A stretch of DNA of 64,000 bases from Druceiella hillmani (lineage: Eukaryota; Arthropoda; Insecta; Lepidoptera; Hepialidae): contig JAYKKI010000016.1 in NCBI GenBank assembly GCA_039881145.1, positions 5,729,001 through 5,793,000 of the forward strand, written 5' to 3'. Numbering within the stretch: the first letter of the stretch is position 1; every line of letters begins with the position of its first letter. The translations under genes were made by a program, and so were the position numbers. The notes under the pieces are model-generated. The model was not told where the DNA came from and searched no databases. It saw only the letters and a program-made list of their open reading frames with translations. Positions 1-14,396 of this stretch are shown in pieces.

Positions 1-344
1 AGAATTCGATTGGCTGAACAATTCCATTGGTGAGTCGATCAATCACTTGAAACGACCTTATTATAATGCATTTGAATATCAAATAACATTTTTAGGCCAT
101 TATGTAAAGGTTTCTATTTTTATTATTATATAGATACCTGTCTTATACCTCACGTTATTTGATTTGTTGATACTCAACAAATACGCGTTGTTTGTGAATG
201 AAACAATTTATTTCTATGACTGAACTTAAACAAACATGATGAATAGAGTTTAAACATAGTATGAAATTCCAAATTAAAGTAAGCATATGCACATAAAGAT
301 GAAATGAAAGTGAAATATTTGTAGCTACACATAAATGAACATAA

Positions 345-346
<2 letters not shown>

Positions 347-395
<49 letters not shown>
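347..395. repeat. (AT)n microsatellite
   Basis: Uninterrupted alternating AT tract of about 48 bases. Confidence 0.95.
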
Positions 396-397
<2 letters not shown>

Positions 398-751
398 GTA
401 AAGAAAACCTTTAGGTATCCTTTCATTTAAACTTTACCGCGTTATCTATGATAAGTTCCATAGAGGTCGCTGTTAGCTTTCGTATCAAACGTCAAAAGAT
501 TTTGAGAGGTTAGATTTGTTTTTGATTCAGTATTTTATTGTAAAAAGCTTACCTGTCGAATTCAGATGATAAACCCGAAATAAGGGCTTTAAATGTTGTT
601 TCTTTTATCCACAGGTGAGTAAATGTTTAGTTTGTAAGATAATGTTACTAGCAAATTGTAGAAGGAACATTTTACAAGTAAATAAATCTTTTATCCACAG
701 AAACGCAATTACGTCTTTATTTCAACAAGTTCGAAACAGAATCCAATAAAA

Positions 752-756
<5 letters not shown>

Positions 757-794
<38 letters not shown>
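757..794. repeat. (AT)n microsatellite
   Basis: Alternating AT tract of about 38 bases following a run of A and T. Confidence 0.95.
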
Positions 795-796
<2 letters not shown>

Positions 797-959
797 CGGA
801 CACACGCATGGACACGAGTGAAGGCATATGAAACTACTAAAAATTATAGAAAAACCGGTCAGGCATGAGTACAATTAGCCCTACAAGCGTGCCTTATATC
901 TTTAGCTATTTATGAGCATTGCATGGTATATGGTATTTCCATTAAACTATTTACAAATC

Positions 960-2080
960 ATTGATTTTGTATTTTCCCTTACTTCCCATGATTGTAGGTC
1001 GACTGGAAGTAGCCCATAGATTTTGATGATTGATGAGGAAGACTATAGTGAGAATAAAGAAAACCTAAAAGTGCGAGATGGACTCGCGCATCAAGGATTC
1101 TGTGGCAACAAATAATATTAAACGCACAAGTTTGTATTTCTCAAGGCTCTGTGAAAAACGAAGCTATTGCTGGGGTATGAAAATATCCCATATATAAAAA
1201 ACTACAACCAATTTTCTTTGAAAGTTTATTTGGCGTTCTACTATCTTAATCAGAATTTGTCACGTGTTGATTTTTTTGGATTTTGCACACGTTTGTTGAA
1301 AAGTTAGAGGGAAATAAAAGTTAGAATTTCAAAAATTTTTGAAGCACATATTTCATCAATTGTTGGCTTAAATAAAAAAGTGATTTTGGAACTTCTCCAT
1401 CATTTTTAATATCTATTTAAGGATACACACACCCTGCACCTCTATGTGCACTGGATTTTTTTTCATCCCTCAGTTACATGTATGGACCATAATATTGTTT
1501 TTCTTCCTAGTTCCATTATTTCATTGTATAGAGGTACATAAAAAACATCTACTACCGAAATTTCATCTGTGTAGTTCCCAGTCTCTGAGTAAAATGGCTG
1601 TGACATACGAACAGACAGATAGACGGAGAGGACGAAATTATAAGGGTTCCCGTTTTGCCATTTGACTACGGAACTCTAAAAAACATTTTAAAGAGATATA
1701 TTTTTTTTTGGACGTACTGAAAAATTTAAATTTTGCAGCAATTCAACGCTATAGATCTCAATATAATCTATTACTACAATTATTTTATATTTATTATATG
1801 AGATTGATTATTATATATTTATTATATGATATGAAAAGGACTGTGACAGACCGATGAAAGTACGAAAGTACATCCAAGTGGTTCTATAAAGGTCCCGTTT
1901 TTTTTGTTCTGAGGAAAGAAACCTTAAAAATAGAGTTTTAGAAACTTGACCAAAGGTTCTCGGAAATTATAACGGTTGTCCAAATGTCATAGTTCTTTAG
2001 GTATTCACTATATTATCTATGTTTTCTCTAATTATACTAGCTGCTTTTTTAATATTTATTGCACCAGGAACAACCTACAA
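960..2080. repeat. Block H, copy 0 (end of a preceding array unit)
   Basis: Related sequence stands before block A in units 2 and 3 (20.5-21.9 kb and 40.05-40.49 kb). Shared landmarks include the phrase 'tttattgcaccaggaa' followed by 'aaagtaatt' at 2057-2090 and 40450-40500, and 'gaaattataac' at 1963 and 40355. The block is largely built from decayed interspersed-repeat sequence. The short open frame at 1444-1665 lies in that repeat and is not a gene. Confidence 0.65.
1590..1935 (+). mobile_element. Two decayed interspersed-repeat tails of lepidopteran type
   Basis: At 1598-1680 the order is 'ggctgtgacatacg', 'acagacagatagacgg', 'aagggttcccgttttgcc' and 'ggaactctaaaaa'. At 1840-1935 a second, more decayed copy has 'actgtgacagaccg' and 'aaggtcccgttttt'. 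This order of motifs is very common in lepidopteran genomes. The class (LINE 3' end or non-autonomous derivative) cannot be settled from the tail alone. Confidence 0.7.
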
Positions 2081-3430
2081 TAAAGTAATTCCACTTTAAA
2101 CGAAGTGGGAAGAACTTTATGTGCGAATTACACTCCCTATATGCCGATTTTTCATTAATTATTTTTATCACCCAATCAAAACAATAATACATTACAGTAT
2201 TACTTCATTAATAACAAGACATTTTTCATATATAACTATTTAACTTTACTATTTACCATCTCAATAAAATACACAAAATAACATCCCCGCTGATAACATA
2301 TGCGGAGAACCCAGCAGCAACACTAGCACCGCCATTATTAGTTAGTTAGTTCAATAAACAACCCGACGCAATCTCCTACTAGGCAACGTTATCCAGGACG
2401 GCATGTGGCGGAAATTTCGCCTGATACCCCAATAAATTGAGTAACAAGCTGTAGTAATACATACGCTGTTCTACGAGGCCAAACACCGCCTCGTGATCTA
2501 CCGAAAGCCGCCGAAGTTATCGTATACTACGAGACGCGATATTAGTATACATACAGTAAACAATGCAAACACGAATCATAAACTGGTTAACTTGGAGGTG
2601 TCAGAATTTTAATTGCGTGTGAACATCGAAGTATCATTAAGTCACATACTTCCCGTAATGCGGAGTCGGCATTTGTATTTAGTGGACTTTTAGGATGACG
2701 TCATTGTAGTTGACATAAATATTTAAAATTTCGTTATATTATGTATAATTATTTGTTCATAGCAGTCAATAAAATTTTTTTTGTGAATGGCCTCGGAATT
2801 AATTGAAGTTTTTCTTTTAATTACTTGATATTATATTATTATCATACACAATGTAAAAATGCATTCCTAATAATTAAAAAAGTTCAGAAAATTGTAATCT
2901 AAGTATGACAAATATAATCTAATTATATCAGTAAAATAAAACTCTGCGTTATTTTTGATTGAATTGGAAAAAAATGATAATGAACGATATATATCACATA
3001 AATTATTGTTTGCACCAGATAATTATAAAGGGAGAATGTACTCTCTAATAATCCCTCTATCTGGTAGTCATTGATGTAGCCTACCCCCTTATCTTTGAAT
3101 TTATTTGTTTGCTAACGGTCTAGAATAAATAAAAAAATGCTGAAATTCAAGTTTTGCTCGAGCGTCGAGAACTCCGCAGACATTTGAACTGAAATTACTT
3201 TATATATCATTAGTCATCACAATTATGGACTTTCTAGTACAATGCAGCTTACAATGATTGAGTTTACGACTTAAATTTTCAACTTTAAATTGTATACACA
3301 TTGTTTTAATTTACATACTCACAAAAATACGATAATAAAGCTTACAAATTTATTGAATATAAATAATATGAATCATTGATTTAGCATATTTACGTAATAT
3401 TTTTACTGAATAAATTATATTCAGTTATTA
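2080..3430. repeat. Block A, copy 1 (GC-richer island 2290-2710)
   Basis: This block recurs near 21940, 40490 and 57220 in the same orientation. Shared phrases are 'attaattatttttatcaccc', 'caataaacaacccgacgcaa', 'ggcatgtggcggaaatt', 'ccaataaattgagtaa', 'atgcggagtcgg' and 'ctccagataatta' (here caccagataatta). The part from about 2290 to 2710 is visibly richer in G and C than its surroundings. It contains a perfect TGACGTCA (CRE/ATF-type) site at 2696-2703. A short reading frame on the minus strand can be followed in all four copies but is shifted in some, so I do not call a gene. Confidence 0.85.
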
Positions 3431-3431
3431 T

Positions 3432-3433
<2 letters not shown>

Positions 3434-3500
<67 letters not shown>

Positions 3501-3533
3501 ATGTGTGTGTGTGTGTGTGTGTGTATGTATACA
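3434..3533. repeat. (AT)n-(GT)n compound microsatellite
   Basis: About 60 bases of AT followed by tgtgtatgtgtg-type sequence. Tracts at 23371 and 41879 occupy the matching position after block A in units 2 and 3, so the tract was present before or spread with the unit duplication. Confidence 0.95.
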
Positions 3534-3865
3534 CAATGCCCGCGAATAAATGTAGGACAAAGAAAGATGTTATTCCTTGACTGAAAATAGTTGTTTGTCG
3601 TTAAGATAACATTTAAAAAATGTCTTTTTTCAGAAAATTTAATAGAATATGCATAATTATTTGTTATCTTTTTCGTACACACGACACTTGCGCACATTGT
3701 TCAGCGCAGCTCGGTGGAATAACCAACGAACAGCTGCGAAGACACTGTGGGTAAAAACTGCACTCCGGACAAGTATTGGGTGTGTTAAAAAGAGTTATGA
3801 GTAATATTTTTTGCACCCAATTTGAAAACGGGCATGTTTTATGTTTGCATCTATTTCCGGACGTC

Positions 3866-3868
<3 letters not shown>

Positions 3869-3919
<51 letters not shown>

Positions 3920-3965
3920 GTGTGTATTTATATATATGCACGGCGTCCGTGGGTATATATATATC

Positions 3966-4052
<87 letters not shown>

Positions 4053-4061
4053 GTATATATA
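3869..4061. repeat. (AT)n tracts flanking an (ATATAC)n hexamer array
   Basis: An AT tract (3869-3916) is followed by a short unique spacer. An array of about eight 'catata' hexamers (about 3965-4015) runs into a second AT tract that ends near 4050. Tyr-Ile and Tyr-Thr repeat frames here on both strands are artefacts of the repeat. Confidence 0.95.
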
Positions 4062-5408
4062 TTTTACATTAAGACTTATGTCTAAATTGCTCTTTAGTTC
4101 AAAACATTAGATTGTATTCATTAAAGAAACGACTGTAATAGTTACAATTATAATAATAAAAAGAAAATAAAATTATAGAAAAAGCAAAGAGTACACTTTG
4201 TAAATTAAAAAAAAAACATAACACTAGAAGACGATCAATCGTCAACCATTGAGTAACGCTCCAAAACACTTATTGGAGTAGAAAATGAATGGGTCAAGTA
4301 CGAGTGAAATTCGCACTACACAGGTTCTGTGCTCAATTAAATTTTACATAATAATTATATTAATTCAATTTATTTATATAATTAAAGAATATTAATATAA
4401 TTGTTGAGTACGGATATTTTACATATGTAAGGAATACTTCTCTATAATTTATAAGTTTTTGTATCCGTGGTTGAGGGAGAGAGTTTCACACAGCGTAACA
4501 CTTGGGAAAGAAAAACTTAAATCTTGCAAAGAAGCGCAAAGTAAAAAAGATATTTTTTATATCACCTTAAAATACATCTTTATTTATATTCCACCCGATA
4601 AGAATTGTATTCCATATTTTTGATGTTATATTTCTGTGTTATGAAAAAATGATTACAAACAAATTTTACAAATGCAACAAAAATTTGACAGAATTAAGTT
4701 GCTCACTATGTAACATAAAATCTATTGAAAACCGACAGCATGAAGTTGCTCAATAAATTTACATATATTTACATAGTTTTTTTGACAGATTGTATTGGTC
4801 AAACCTTTTCCAATTCGACATGTATTGATATTTGCATTATAAATTATTACTTTGTCATTTATTAAATACTTAAAATGAAGAAATTACAATAAATTGTCAG
4901 CATATAAAATTCTAATATAATTAAATTGAAATTTAATTGAATCCATTTAATAAATAATAATTATAATAAATATTAATATTATATTAAACGATAATGATTG
5001 TAATTCTGTTTCTTCTGTTTGAGAAAAAACAAAGTTTAAGCGCCATAATTTGGAAACGGTCTGGCAGATGATTGGATTACAATTAAAAGCCAGCAAAAAA
5101 TAATAGGTGGACCGCTCATCTGTTAAATAAATGTTAATTTAAATGTTTAAAATTTAAATAAATATTTTAATCTCGATTTTAACAATTATATCTTTGTAAA
5201 AATTTTGAAAGTAATAATAAGAGTAAATAAATAAAGAGAAGAGTAAATAAATAAACATTAATAGATATTTTGTATTTCATCTTAAAATACTTCTTTATTT
5301 ATTTCCCATCTGATAAGAATTTCATTCCGAGTACATAGCTTCAACAAAAATGAAAGATATGTTTTTATTTTTAAATACATAATTATATATATTTTTTTAT
5401 ATATATAT
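4062..5408. repeat. Block B, copy 1, with internal direct duplication
   Basis: No gene. The phrase family 'gatattttttat...cttaaaatac...ctttatttat...gataagaattt' occurs twice here, at 4545-4620 and 5262-5345. It recurs near 42450 (unit 3) and near 58610 and 59575 (unit 4). The sequence at 4640-4860 matches 58690-58870, with shared 'gcatgaagttg'-type stretches and 'tttttttgacagat'. This places it as the B block. Confidence 0.7.
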
Positions 5409-5583
5409 TTGGCGTTAATTTTGTAGAAATTCATTGTTTACAATTAAATGCAACTACATAAGTACAAAGATCTTTGCTAATAGCCCACCTGAAGATGTTG
5501 TAATACAACGAATCCAGGTCGTGGTAAAGAAATTAAAGAAAGTCGAAATGATACTACATCACGTAGTTTCATTTAATTGTGAA
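5409..5583. mobile_element. Foldback/MITE-like element, copy 1
   Basis: The left end reads 'tttggcgttaattttgtag', then 'aattcattgtttacaattaa'. The right part reads 'atactacatcacgtagtttc' and 'atttaattgtga', the inverted counterpart of sequence next to the left end in sister copies. Between them is the core 'cccacctgaagatgttgtaa' to 'ccaggtcgtgg' (5485-5524). Related copies are at 19970, 25319, 34557 and 48950. The open frame at 5434-5697 runs through this element and is not a gene. Confidence 0.75.
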
Positions 5584-5689
5584 CTACTCGTACAATGCAG
5601 TAACATATCGACAGATACGATGAAACTTCAAGTTTCCGGATTTGCCACTCAGCTAAGAAACCTTAATAACGTTATTTGCGTATTACAAT

Positions 5690-6559
5690 TAATCTGAGGG
5701 TTTAAACACGTTCTTTCATATGAAACGAGACACACTTCATTGATTTTTCTGACGCTTTAATGACTTGGTTATTCATAAAAAAAAACACTTGGAATACGCA
5801 ACTCTAAATACATTTACGGTAAAACTGCGCGCAAATTGATTCTAAAAATGACTTGAATCCGTTCAAAAATAAACGAACACTGCGCTATGACAGTGACAAC
5901 ATGGCCATGCTTGCTTTTAACAACTTGAATATGTTCTATATGAAGAATAACATTAATAAAATGTAAAGATGAAGGATTCGTATAACATTATTAAATATTA
6001 ATTCAGTGCCATCTTGAAAACTAGCCTAATTCGCTCGAATAAACCTTTGCGGTCCACTTAGATTTGACTTCGAGTGCCCCTTAGTAGATAATTATAACCT
6101 AAACTAACTTAATTCGAGGAACGAATAAATTTAGTTAGCCTTTGAATATTTCCTCTAGTTTAAATATGCTTTTGAATGTGTCTGCATTATAAATGGGAAG
6201 TTGTATTCCTTTTACGTAATTTCTAATTTCATATTCAATTTCAGAAATATCTTTCGTAATTTATAGTTATGGGTAAATAAAATAATTGTTTTATACATAA
6301 AATGTGTTACACTTGTTTATACAAAAAAAGAAGGTTATTTAATTGTTTTTTTAATTATCGCTGGAATTCAAAAAATTATTCATTTGATGTAACAGGCTAA
6401 ATGTTTCAGTCAGGTACAATACTTACTTCAGCGATTCATTTATTTTTTTCGAACTTTAATATGCATATAAATTATATACATTTTTTGATCTTACGACTAG
6501 GTAAGCAATCTTTTTCAGCAACCACAATGGTTAAATATGATAGTTTAGCACTGTGATAG

Positions 6560-6560
<1 letters not shown>
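5690..6560. repeat. Block B/C junction, copy 1
   Basis: Matches 23880-24480 and 59800-60380. Shared landmarks are 'gagacacacttcatt', 'gcaactctaaataca', 'ctgcgcgcaa', 'gaaggattcgtataacatta', 'ttcgagtgcc', 'attataacctaaactaac' and 'tagcctttgaatattt'. It is moderately conserved with no stable reading frame among copies. Confidence 0.8.
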
Positions 6561-8280
<1,720 letters not shown>

Positions 8281-8968
8281 TGTTTAGACCATGTGTTTAA
8301 TTACAATAAATGTAGTGTAAAATGTAGCGTTTAATTACAATGAAATGATGTGGATTGTAGATTGAAAAAGCGTTGAGCCACTAGAAAATCAAATTTCTTT
8401 TCCATACGGACTAAATAATGATTATAGAAGATAACCCGAAGATAAAACAATAGAAGATAACACATAATATTAAGGGTTTTTAATGGTCATGAATTATGGT
8501 ACTTCAATTAAAGTTTGCACATATTTTGAAACTTTAGAACATTAGTACAATTTTTGACCGCTAATTTAAAAAATAACGTCCATTTCAATTCTTATATGCA
8601 CTTTTGCATTTTTTCGACAAGAATCCCTAAAATTACATATATTTAGGGATTATTTCTGAAAACTTGCTTTTAGGAAACTCACTTTTAGGAAAATTGCTTT
8701 TAGGACACTTAGTTATTATGTAAAATATTATGAAAAGACTAAACATTTATAAGTCTCTTCATAAAATTTATGGCAATCATTAAAATTATTGAATGCAGAT
8801 TTTACGGAGAAATTTTAGTTTTTGTTTTCTTCACGACCTTCAGTTGTCTTTCCCAATACGACAAAAATGATATACATAATTATTATACTTCATAAACATC
8901 TATTACGAAGATCTTGGTTTGATTTCCAGATGCCAAATACAAATTTACTTCCAAATTTTACATATATG

Positions 8969-9035
<67 letters not shown>

Positions 9036-9534
9036 GTTCTGGAAGCTACATTTCTTATTACATATGGATAAAAAATAGCTTAGATCACAATCCAAAAAGT
9101 CTGCAGATGTACAAATCATTTCAAAATAACGGCGATATATATCATTATATATGCGTGAATAATCACTTTGCACAAGTAAATTCAGACAAATGATACATCG
9201 TTAAAAATAATTATGTAAATATATAAAATTATATACGCCATCTAAACTAAATACATAAATAACGTCGTACAATAAAAAACGCAAATTGTGTTTTTACTGG
9301 CAGATGGCGCAGTTTTATTTGTTTATGAAGATTACTTTTTTTTTTATTCGAATTAGGTACCTCCCAGAAGTTGACTAGGTGGTGTTTTGTTATTTAGCAA
9401 AAACACTGTATTTATCAACAAAATGAAAAATGTTTGCCCGATGTACACAGTTAGTTAATATACCTTTTCCTTAATATGAACAATTTAGATGATAAAAATT
9501 CTACAAACTCTACCTTTGTGGCTGTCGCTACCTC
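8281..9534. repeat. Block C, copy 1, right part
   Basis: Stretches match 25130-26000 and 62000-62340: 'gccatctaaactaaa' (9238 and 62099), 'gaagataacccga' (8430 and 25235) and 'cagaagttgactaggtggtg' against the equivalent near 25855. The 123-codon frame at 8822-9193 is translated AT microsatellite with random flanks. Nothing else is visible. Confidence 0.75.
8958..9032. repeat. (AT)n microsatellite
   Basis: Alternating AT tract. The matching position in unit 4 (61847-61922) holds a CA/GT tract instead; both are followed by 'gttctggaag'- or 'gttctagaaag'-type sequence. Confidence 0.9.
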
Positions 9535-11060
9535 CTTGTTCCTTGATCATATTTTAAGCTTTTGTACGCATGTTTGAATGTAATAACTTGCCCTGTCTGC
9601 AAAGTATAAGAAATAAAAATAAAAGTTAAATTAATTTAAATAAAAAAAAATAAATTTAAATCCTCTGGAAATAATCCGTGTGTTATATATTATTCTTGTA
9701 AACGGAAACGCGGAAAAACCATAAAAACGGCCAAAAGGGGTTTTAATGCCCGCTTTAAATATTGCACCGTAATTTCAGACTTCATTTATATTGTACTTAT
9801 GTGTATAATTATACTATAAATTAATTGTACGATCGTTTATTCGATGAAAATAAATAATAAACTCTTGGGAATAACAGAGTAAACGATGAAATTATAATTC
9901 CTCTTAAATTGTATTTCCATATTTTCATTTATTAAAAAATAAATTTGCAGTCCTCTAAATTCATAATTTAATTGCAAACAGGTTGTTATTTAAATGACAT
10001 AATATTTCTTTTCATTCCTCTCGAAAATATAAGACGAAAATAATTTATAATATTTTCGTTTCGGGGTCTTATCTTGCGGAGAAATAATTTTTTTTTAATA
10101 TAAAAATCATTTTTGTTTTCTATGTATTGTAACATAATTACATTTCAAACAGCTATGTTTTTAATATTTATAGTGCTTTATAATGAGAAGAAGGAGAATA
10201 TTTAATGGACGAACATTTAATGGTTAAACAGATTTTGAGTGACATGAGTTCGAATGTAGCTCGTAATTGCTCGTGTAAATATATGCAGGGCTCTTATTTT
10301 TTTCGAGTTTAGATCGTATACTGCCATGTGCTCAGATTTATTTGTTTTGTGCACGGTTTTGATATTTTCCAATCAATCAATACTCAACTGGTACCTAACC
10401 AGAGATAATCGAGTAAGGCAAACTGAAACTGTCTCCATTGATGTGGTAGATTTTAATAGGACGTTTTGTGTATTAATGTTAGTTTCGAATTCTTTGACAA
10501 GACTTATTCTTTGATTAATATTTCTAGATCGTTTGTTACCACTACACTCAATAACACTTTTGGTGCTTAATAAATATTTATTCTGATCCAAAATTACGTT
10601 ATAATTCACATGTTGTCTATGTGATGACTAGCTATTGGTTAAATATTTATGAGAGATACGCCCGGCATCAATTGAAGTATCACTCAGCCTTTACATTAAA
10701 CGTGACAATATATAACATTATACTTTATTATATAAAAATACATTACATGATTTGTTAAAAATAAATTTAGTAACTTATAATAATTAAAGAGACCAAAATA
10801 TTTCAGCATAAATCTCAATTATTTAAGCTTTTAATAAGTATAATGAAATTACTAATAAATAACTGTCAAAGTTAAAATATTATTTTATGAATTCTTATAA
10901 GAAATAACTATATATTTGTTATAAGCATATATAGTTTTTCTAGGACTTCCATCGGACTAGATTAATAAATAAAAATATTCAATGAATAATACTCTTAGTA
11001 AGTTTCAGGGGTAAATAAATAAAAATAAAACGAATACTTAAAAAGAATACTTAAAATTTC
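9535..11060. repeat. Blocks D and E, copy 1 (shortened)
   Basis: It begins at 'cctccttgttccttgatcat', matching 26744, 33272, 45460 and 63525. Compared with unit 2, sequence equivalent to about 26010-26740 and about 27420-28510 is missing. The later part, 'gtgctcagatttatttgttt' to 'acactcaataacacttttgg', matches 28710-28960. The junction 'ttggttaaatatttatgaga' at 10636 is the uninterrupted form of the site that carries a piggyBac-like remnant in unit 3. Confidence 0.8.
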
Positions 11061-14000
11061 GGTTAGTGGTATGAAAATATTCATTTTTTTAATACGGTTT
11101 ATCATATTTGACAAGGTCCATAGTTTGTTATTGTTTTGCAATTATTATTACCTACTTCTGTACCGAACTATAGTACTCAATATGGACAACACGAAACAAA
11201 TTTCTATAGAACACATGGTTTATTTTTCCCTCATGTGCCTGATATATAAACTTCCTTTAAACTCATACACAAGGGAAAAATCAGAAAACGGTTATCTATC
11301 GGGATTGACGATAAGATTATACCACACTTATTTATTTTTCCCCAAATTTTTGACACATAAACTTCCTTAAAATCGATACATAAGGGGGAAAAACAGAAAA
11401 CGGCTCATTATACTATACATTGGGATTGAAGATAAAGTTATAACCGACTTATTTACTTTTCCCTAATTTTGGTAACACACTCGTTAATCAAGCATGTATC
11501 GAAGTTTGAATATCAATGGGATGAGAAAACTGACACGAAAGAATAAACAACAATAGTACAATTCTATACTATTTATTTTAACCCATTTTACATTTCTCGT
11601 CCTCAAACAAGCTTTTATATTTGCTCCCCTATTTTAGAAATTCATTAATTACTTCCTTCTTAGTATTGGTTAACCTAATCCATTCTTGTATTCCTTAGTC
11701 TTTCAAGTTTTAATTTTTTATAGTCCTTTTTGGATTATCATCACACAGTTTGTATTCATGTGTTTTTTTTATTTCGTCAATAATTATTGATACAAATTCT
11801 CCCTTATATACAGTTATTTTTGTTTTTTTCAAAGCCGAAGTACACTTCCATATACTTCATTTACCCATTATTTTATATCAATTATTTATTTATTTATGTA
11901 CAATTATGGGAACGTTGCAGGTATTACATCTGTCGTTTCTATAACGGTAACAAGACAATTAAATAAATTTATTACGCACCATCCCAGATGATGATTACAC
12001 ATCTCAATAAGTTTATATTATTCTTACTCATCACAAACACACGACACTCTGGCGCGACCGCGACCGTGTGATTGGATAGTTATATCCCACGGGAAAGTGG
12101 AGAATTTCAATAAAACTCAATTTTAGCTGGCAGTATGACAAAAAATAACACGTACGAGGAGTTATCTTTTGTTTTTGTCCATACATCAACTATAAATTCC
12201 TTAACTAAATTAATGTATTCACATCTTCTAAAACCGTACATGTAGTTATTTTTAACTTGACCATCGTTTTACATCATTCTTTTCAACAGCAGAATTTTTT
12301 CTTTAATTATACATCATAAGAAAATCTAAACCTGCTTTCCACTTGTATGATGTGAGTCACCTACATCTACATAGGTCAGGTATGTAAAATATGTCTTCTC
12401 AATGCACAATATTTACAGTAAATTTGCTTAAGCAATAGCCGAAGTGCTATTTGAAAAGCAACGGAAGTATAACTTGATCTCACTGACGTCAAGATTAATG
12501 ACTTCAAGTAGCTGATCAACCCTCACTAACTATAAATATTTTCTATATTTAACAATTACTCATTTGAATACAATACTGGCGTTAGAGATGTAGATCTAGT
12601 AACTACTTGACTCAACAACTGTTTGGTATAATTCCTAATAATGTTCGAACATAAACCCGTATTTCACCAAATTATTCTGTGTCAGACTTAGTCAAAATCA
12701 GGTCTAGTTGACACCAAGTATATAATAGAGAAAACGATTCACCCGCTTCTGTCCAGTTATTGTTAGAGAATGAATTTATCATCAAGTATTTTGTTGTCGA
12801 TTTTAGACCACCCGCTACTATTTATTTATAAACTCACCTCAAGGGTCTAGACAGGGATGATAAATTGCTACGTTCTACTACAGTAACTTGTGATATCCGT
12901 ATTTTCGTGGAAAATTATGTGGAGTATGATTATTAGAGTTGACTAGTCTTATATTGTAATCTTGAGAAAGATATTCAATTCGATATTAGTGTATATATTT
13001 AACAGAAAAATTGTTTTAATAAATCCTGATGTATCGATGCTGAAAGAAGCTTATATGTCTAAATATGTAATAAAAATACTTAACGGTGTTATACCTTACT
13101 GGTATTAAGATTCACTTGCTGGTATAATTTTATCTATTAAAAAATGTTTTAGCTTATGCTAAGTAACAAGTACAATTATTCGTAATTAACATCTAATTTA
13201 TGTTTTTTACTATTCCGTTTTGATATTATTCTACAACATTACTACAAAAATATGATATAAATGTAATTATTTAGGAAACTTATGTTATATTTAGTAATAT
13301 TATGTATCGGAGTTTTTACCAGAGAACCACTGGGTGGTATTTTTCTCAACTACTTTTATGTATTTTTATTGTTCCTATAGTAGAAAAACTAATCATTAAT
13401 ATACTGCGAGTGCTGTCTTAATGAACTTACTTTTACACTGAATGCGAATTATTATGAACAATCCAATTAAATCGCAAGTTAAAATAATTGGTTGTCAAAA
13501 ACTTCTAAATAACCTTGACCGATCTACCAAAACTGGTCATTAACGGTTATTTACCGAAATGATACAATATATTATTTTTCATTTATTAAAGATTTTAGCT
13601 TGCGGTTTGATTATCATCTCACATAACATCGTCGTGTAAACGACGTTAGCTGTAAAGTTTTCTTGAAAATACACTCTTTCAAATGCCTTAAATCATTTCC
13701 CCTATTTTAATCGAAAGTGCATGTTTGTTAAGCTTTACTTTTGCGTATTCACAATTATAGAGTTACACCTTATCTAATTTAACCCAGCAGCTTCTCGATA
13801 TATTAAAACAGCTTCAAAATCAACGTATTCGAGTCAACTTTAACCTCAAGAAAACGACATTTCCGACCAACGGTCATAGCTGAAGTGGTTAAAGATCCAC
13901 AACTGACAAGATCTACAAAAATTATCACTTTGCACCGATATTCTCATTATTCCTCTCACCCCTTCATATCTCCGATCCAAGTTCCAACACTTTTCAGTAC

Positions 14001-14359
14001 ATGGCCTTGTATTATGTTCTAAGCATAACAACACCCTGCAAGTCCCATAGTACAGAACTGCATTCTATTGAAAATCGTTTACCGTATACGCCATAATACT
14101 TCTGGAATAAACTAAAAATAAACTTAAAAGCAAAAACTTGTTCGAAATTGCTTTACATAAAATAATCGAATATCCCTAATGCATCGCTTGTCTATTGTTT
14201 TATTCACTGTTACGTCAAATCTATTTACACCCTACTGTACATAAATATATTATGATTATATTTATGTACAAACACCTTAATTTTTTCTTGTTTATTATCG
14301 TTTCTATATGTTTGGCATTGCCGTTTATTGCAATCTACTTCTTTAGAATATTTTTCACT

Positions 14360-14360
<1 letters not shown>
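11060..14360. repeat. Block F, copy 1, first part
   Basis: Matches 48120-51660 over its whole length with many indels. Shared phrases are 'tatggacaacacg', 'ataaacttcctt', 'cttagtctttcaagtttt', 'cataaacccgtatttcacca', 'gtcgattttagaccacccgc', 'aaataattggttgtcaaaaa' and 'cttgttaagct'-type stretches. The best preserved part is 12630-12890. Block F is present only in units 1 and 3. No frame is maintained between the copies except in the short stretches listed separately. Confidence 0.8.
11221..11470. repeat. Short tandem repeat, about 112-121 bp period
   Basis: Each copy starts with tatttttccc, runs through 'ataaacttcctt', 'cataaggg' and 'cagaaaacgg', then 'gggattga' and 'ataccacactta'. Copies start at 11221 and 11333, with a partial third at 11454. 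The same arrangement exists in unit 3 at 48298-48540. Confidence 0.8.

Positions 14361-14396
<36 letters not shown>

Larger units (their letters stand above)
1..960. other. AT-rich left flank, no gene seen
   Basis: No credible open frame. It holds two (AT)n tracts and a 14-base direct repeat, tcttttatccacag, at 601-614 and 687-700. Both copies look like splice acceptors and the first is followed directly by gtgagt. With no coding frame attached, this is probably chance or a small local duplication. I could not match this stretch to the repeated blocks further right. Confidence 0.5.

Noticed and set aside
601..700. Two 'tttatccacag' splice-acceptor-like sites
   Set aside because: No open frame or donor pairs convincingly with them; the 14-base identity looks like a local duplication.
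3431..4110. Several 70-100 codon frames rich in Tyr-Ile, Tyr-Thr or Met-Tyr
   Set aside because: They translate AT and ATATAC repeats on both strands. The same happens at 8822-9193, 8958-9173, 16087-16308 and 23263-23517.
8281..8520. Candidate CRISPR-like or regular short repeats
   Set aside because: Similar phrases such as 'gttaattacaa' and 'gaagataac' recur only two or three times with no regular spacing. No CRISPR is expected in this genome.
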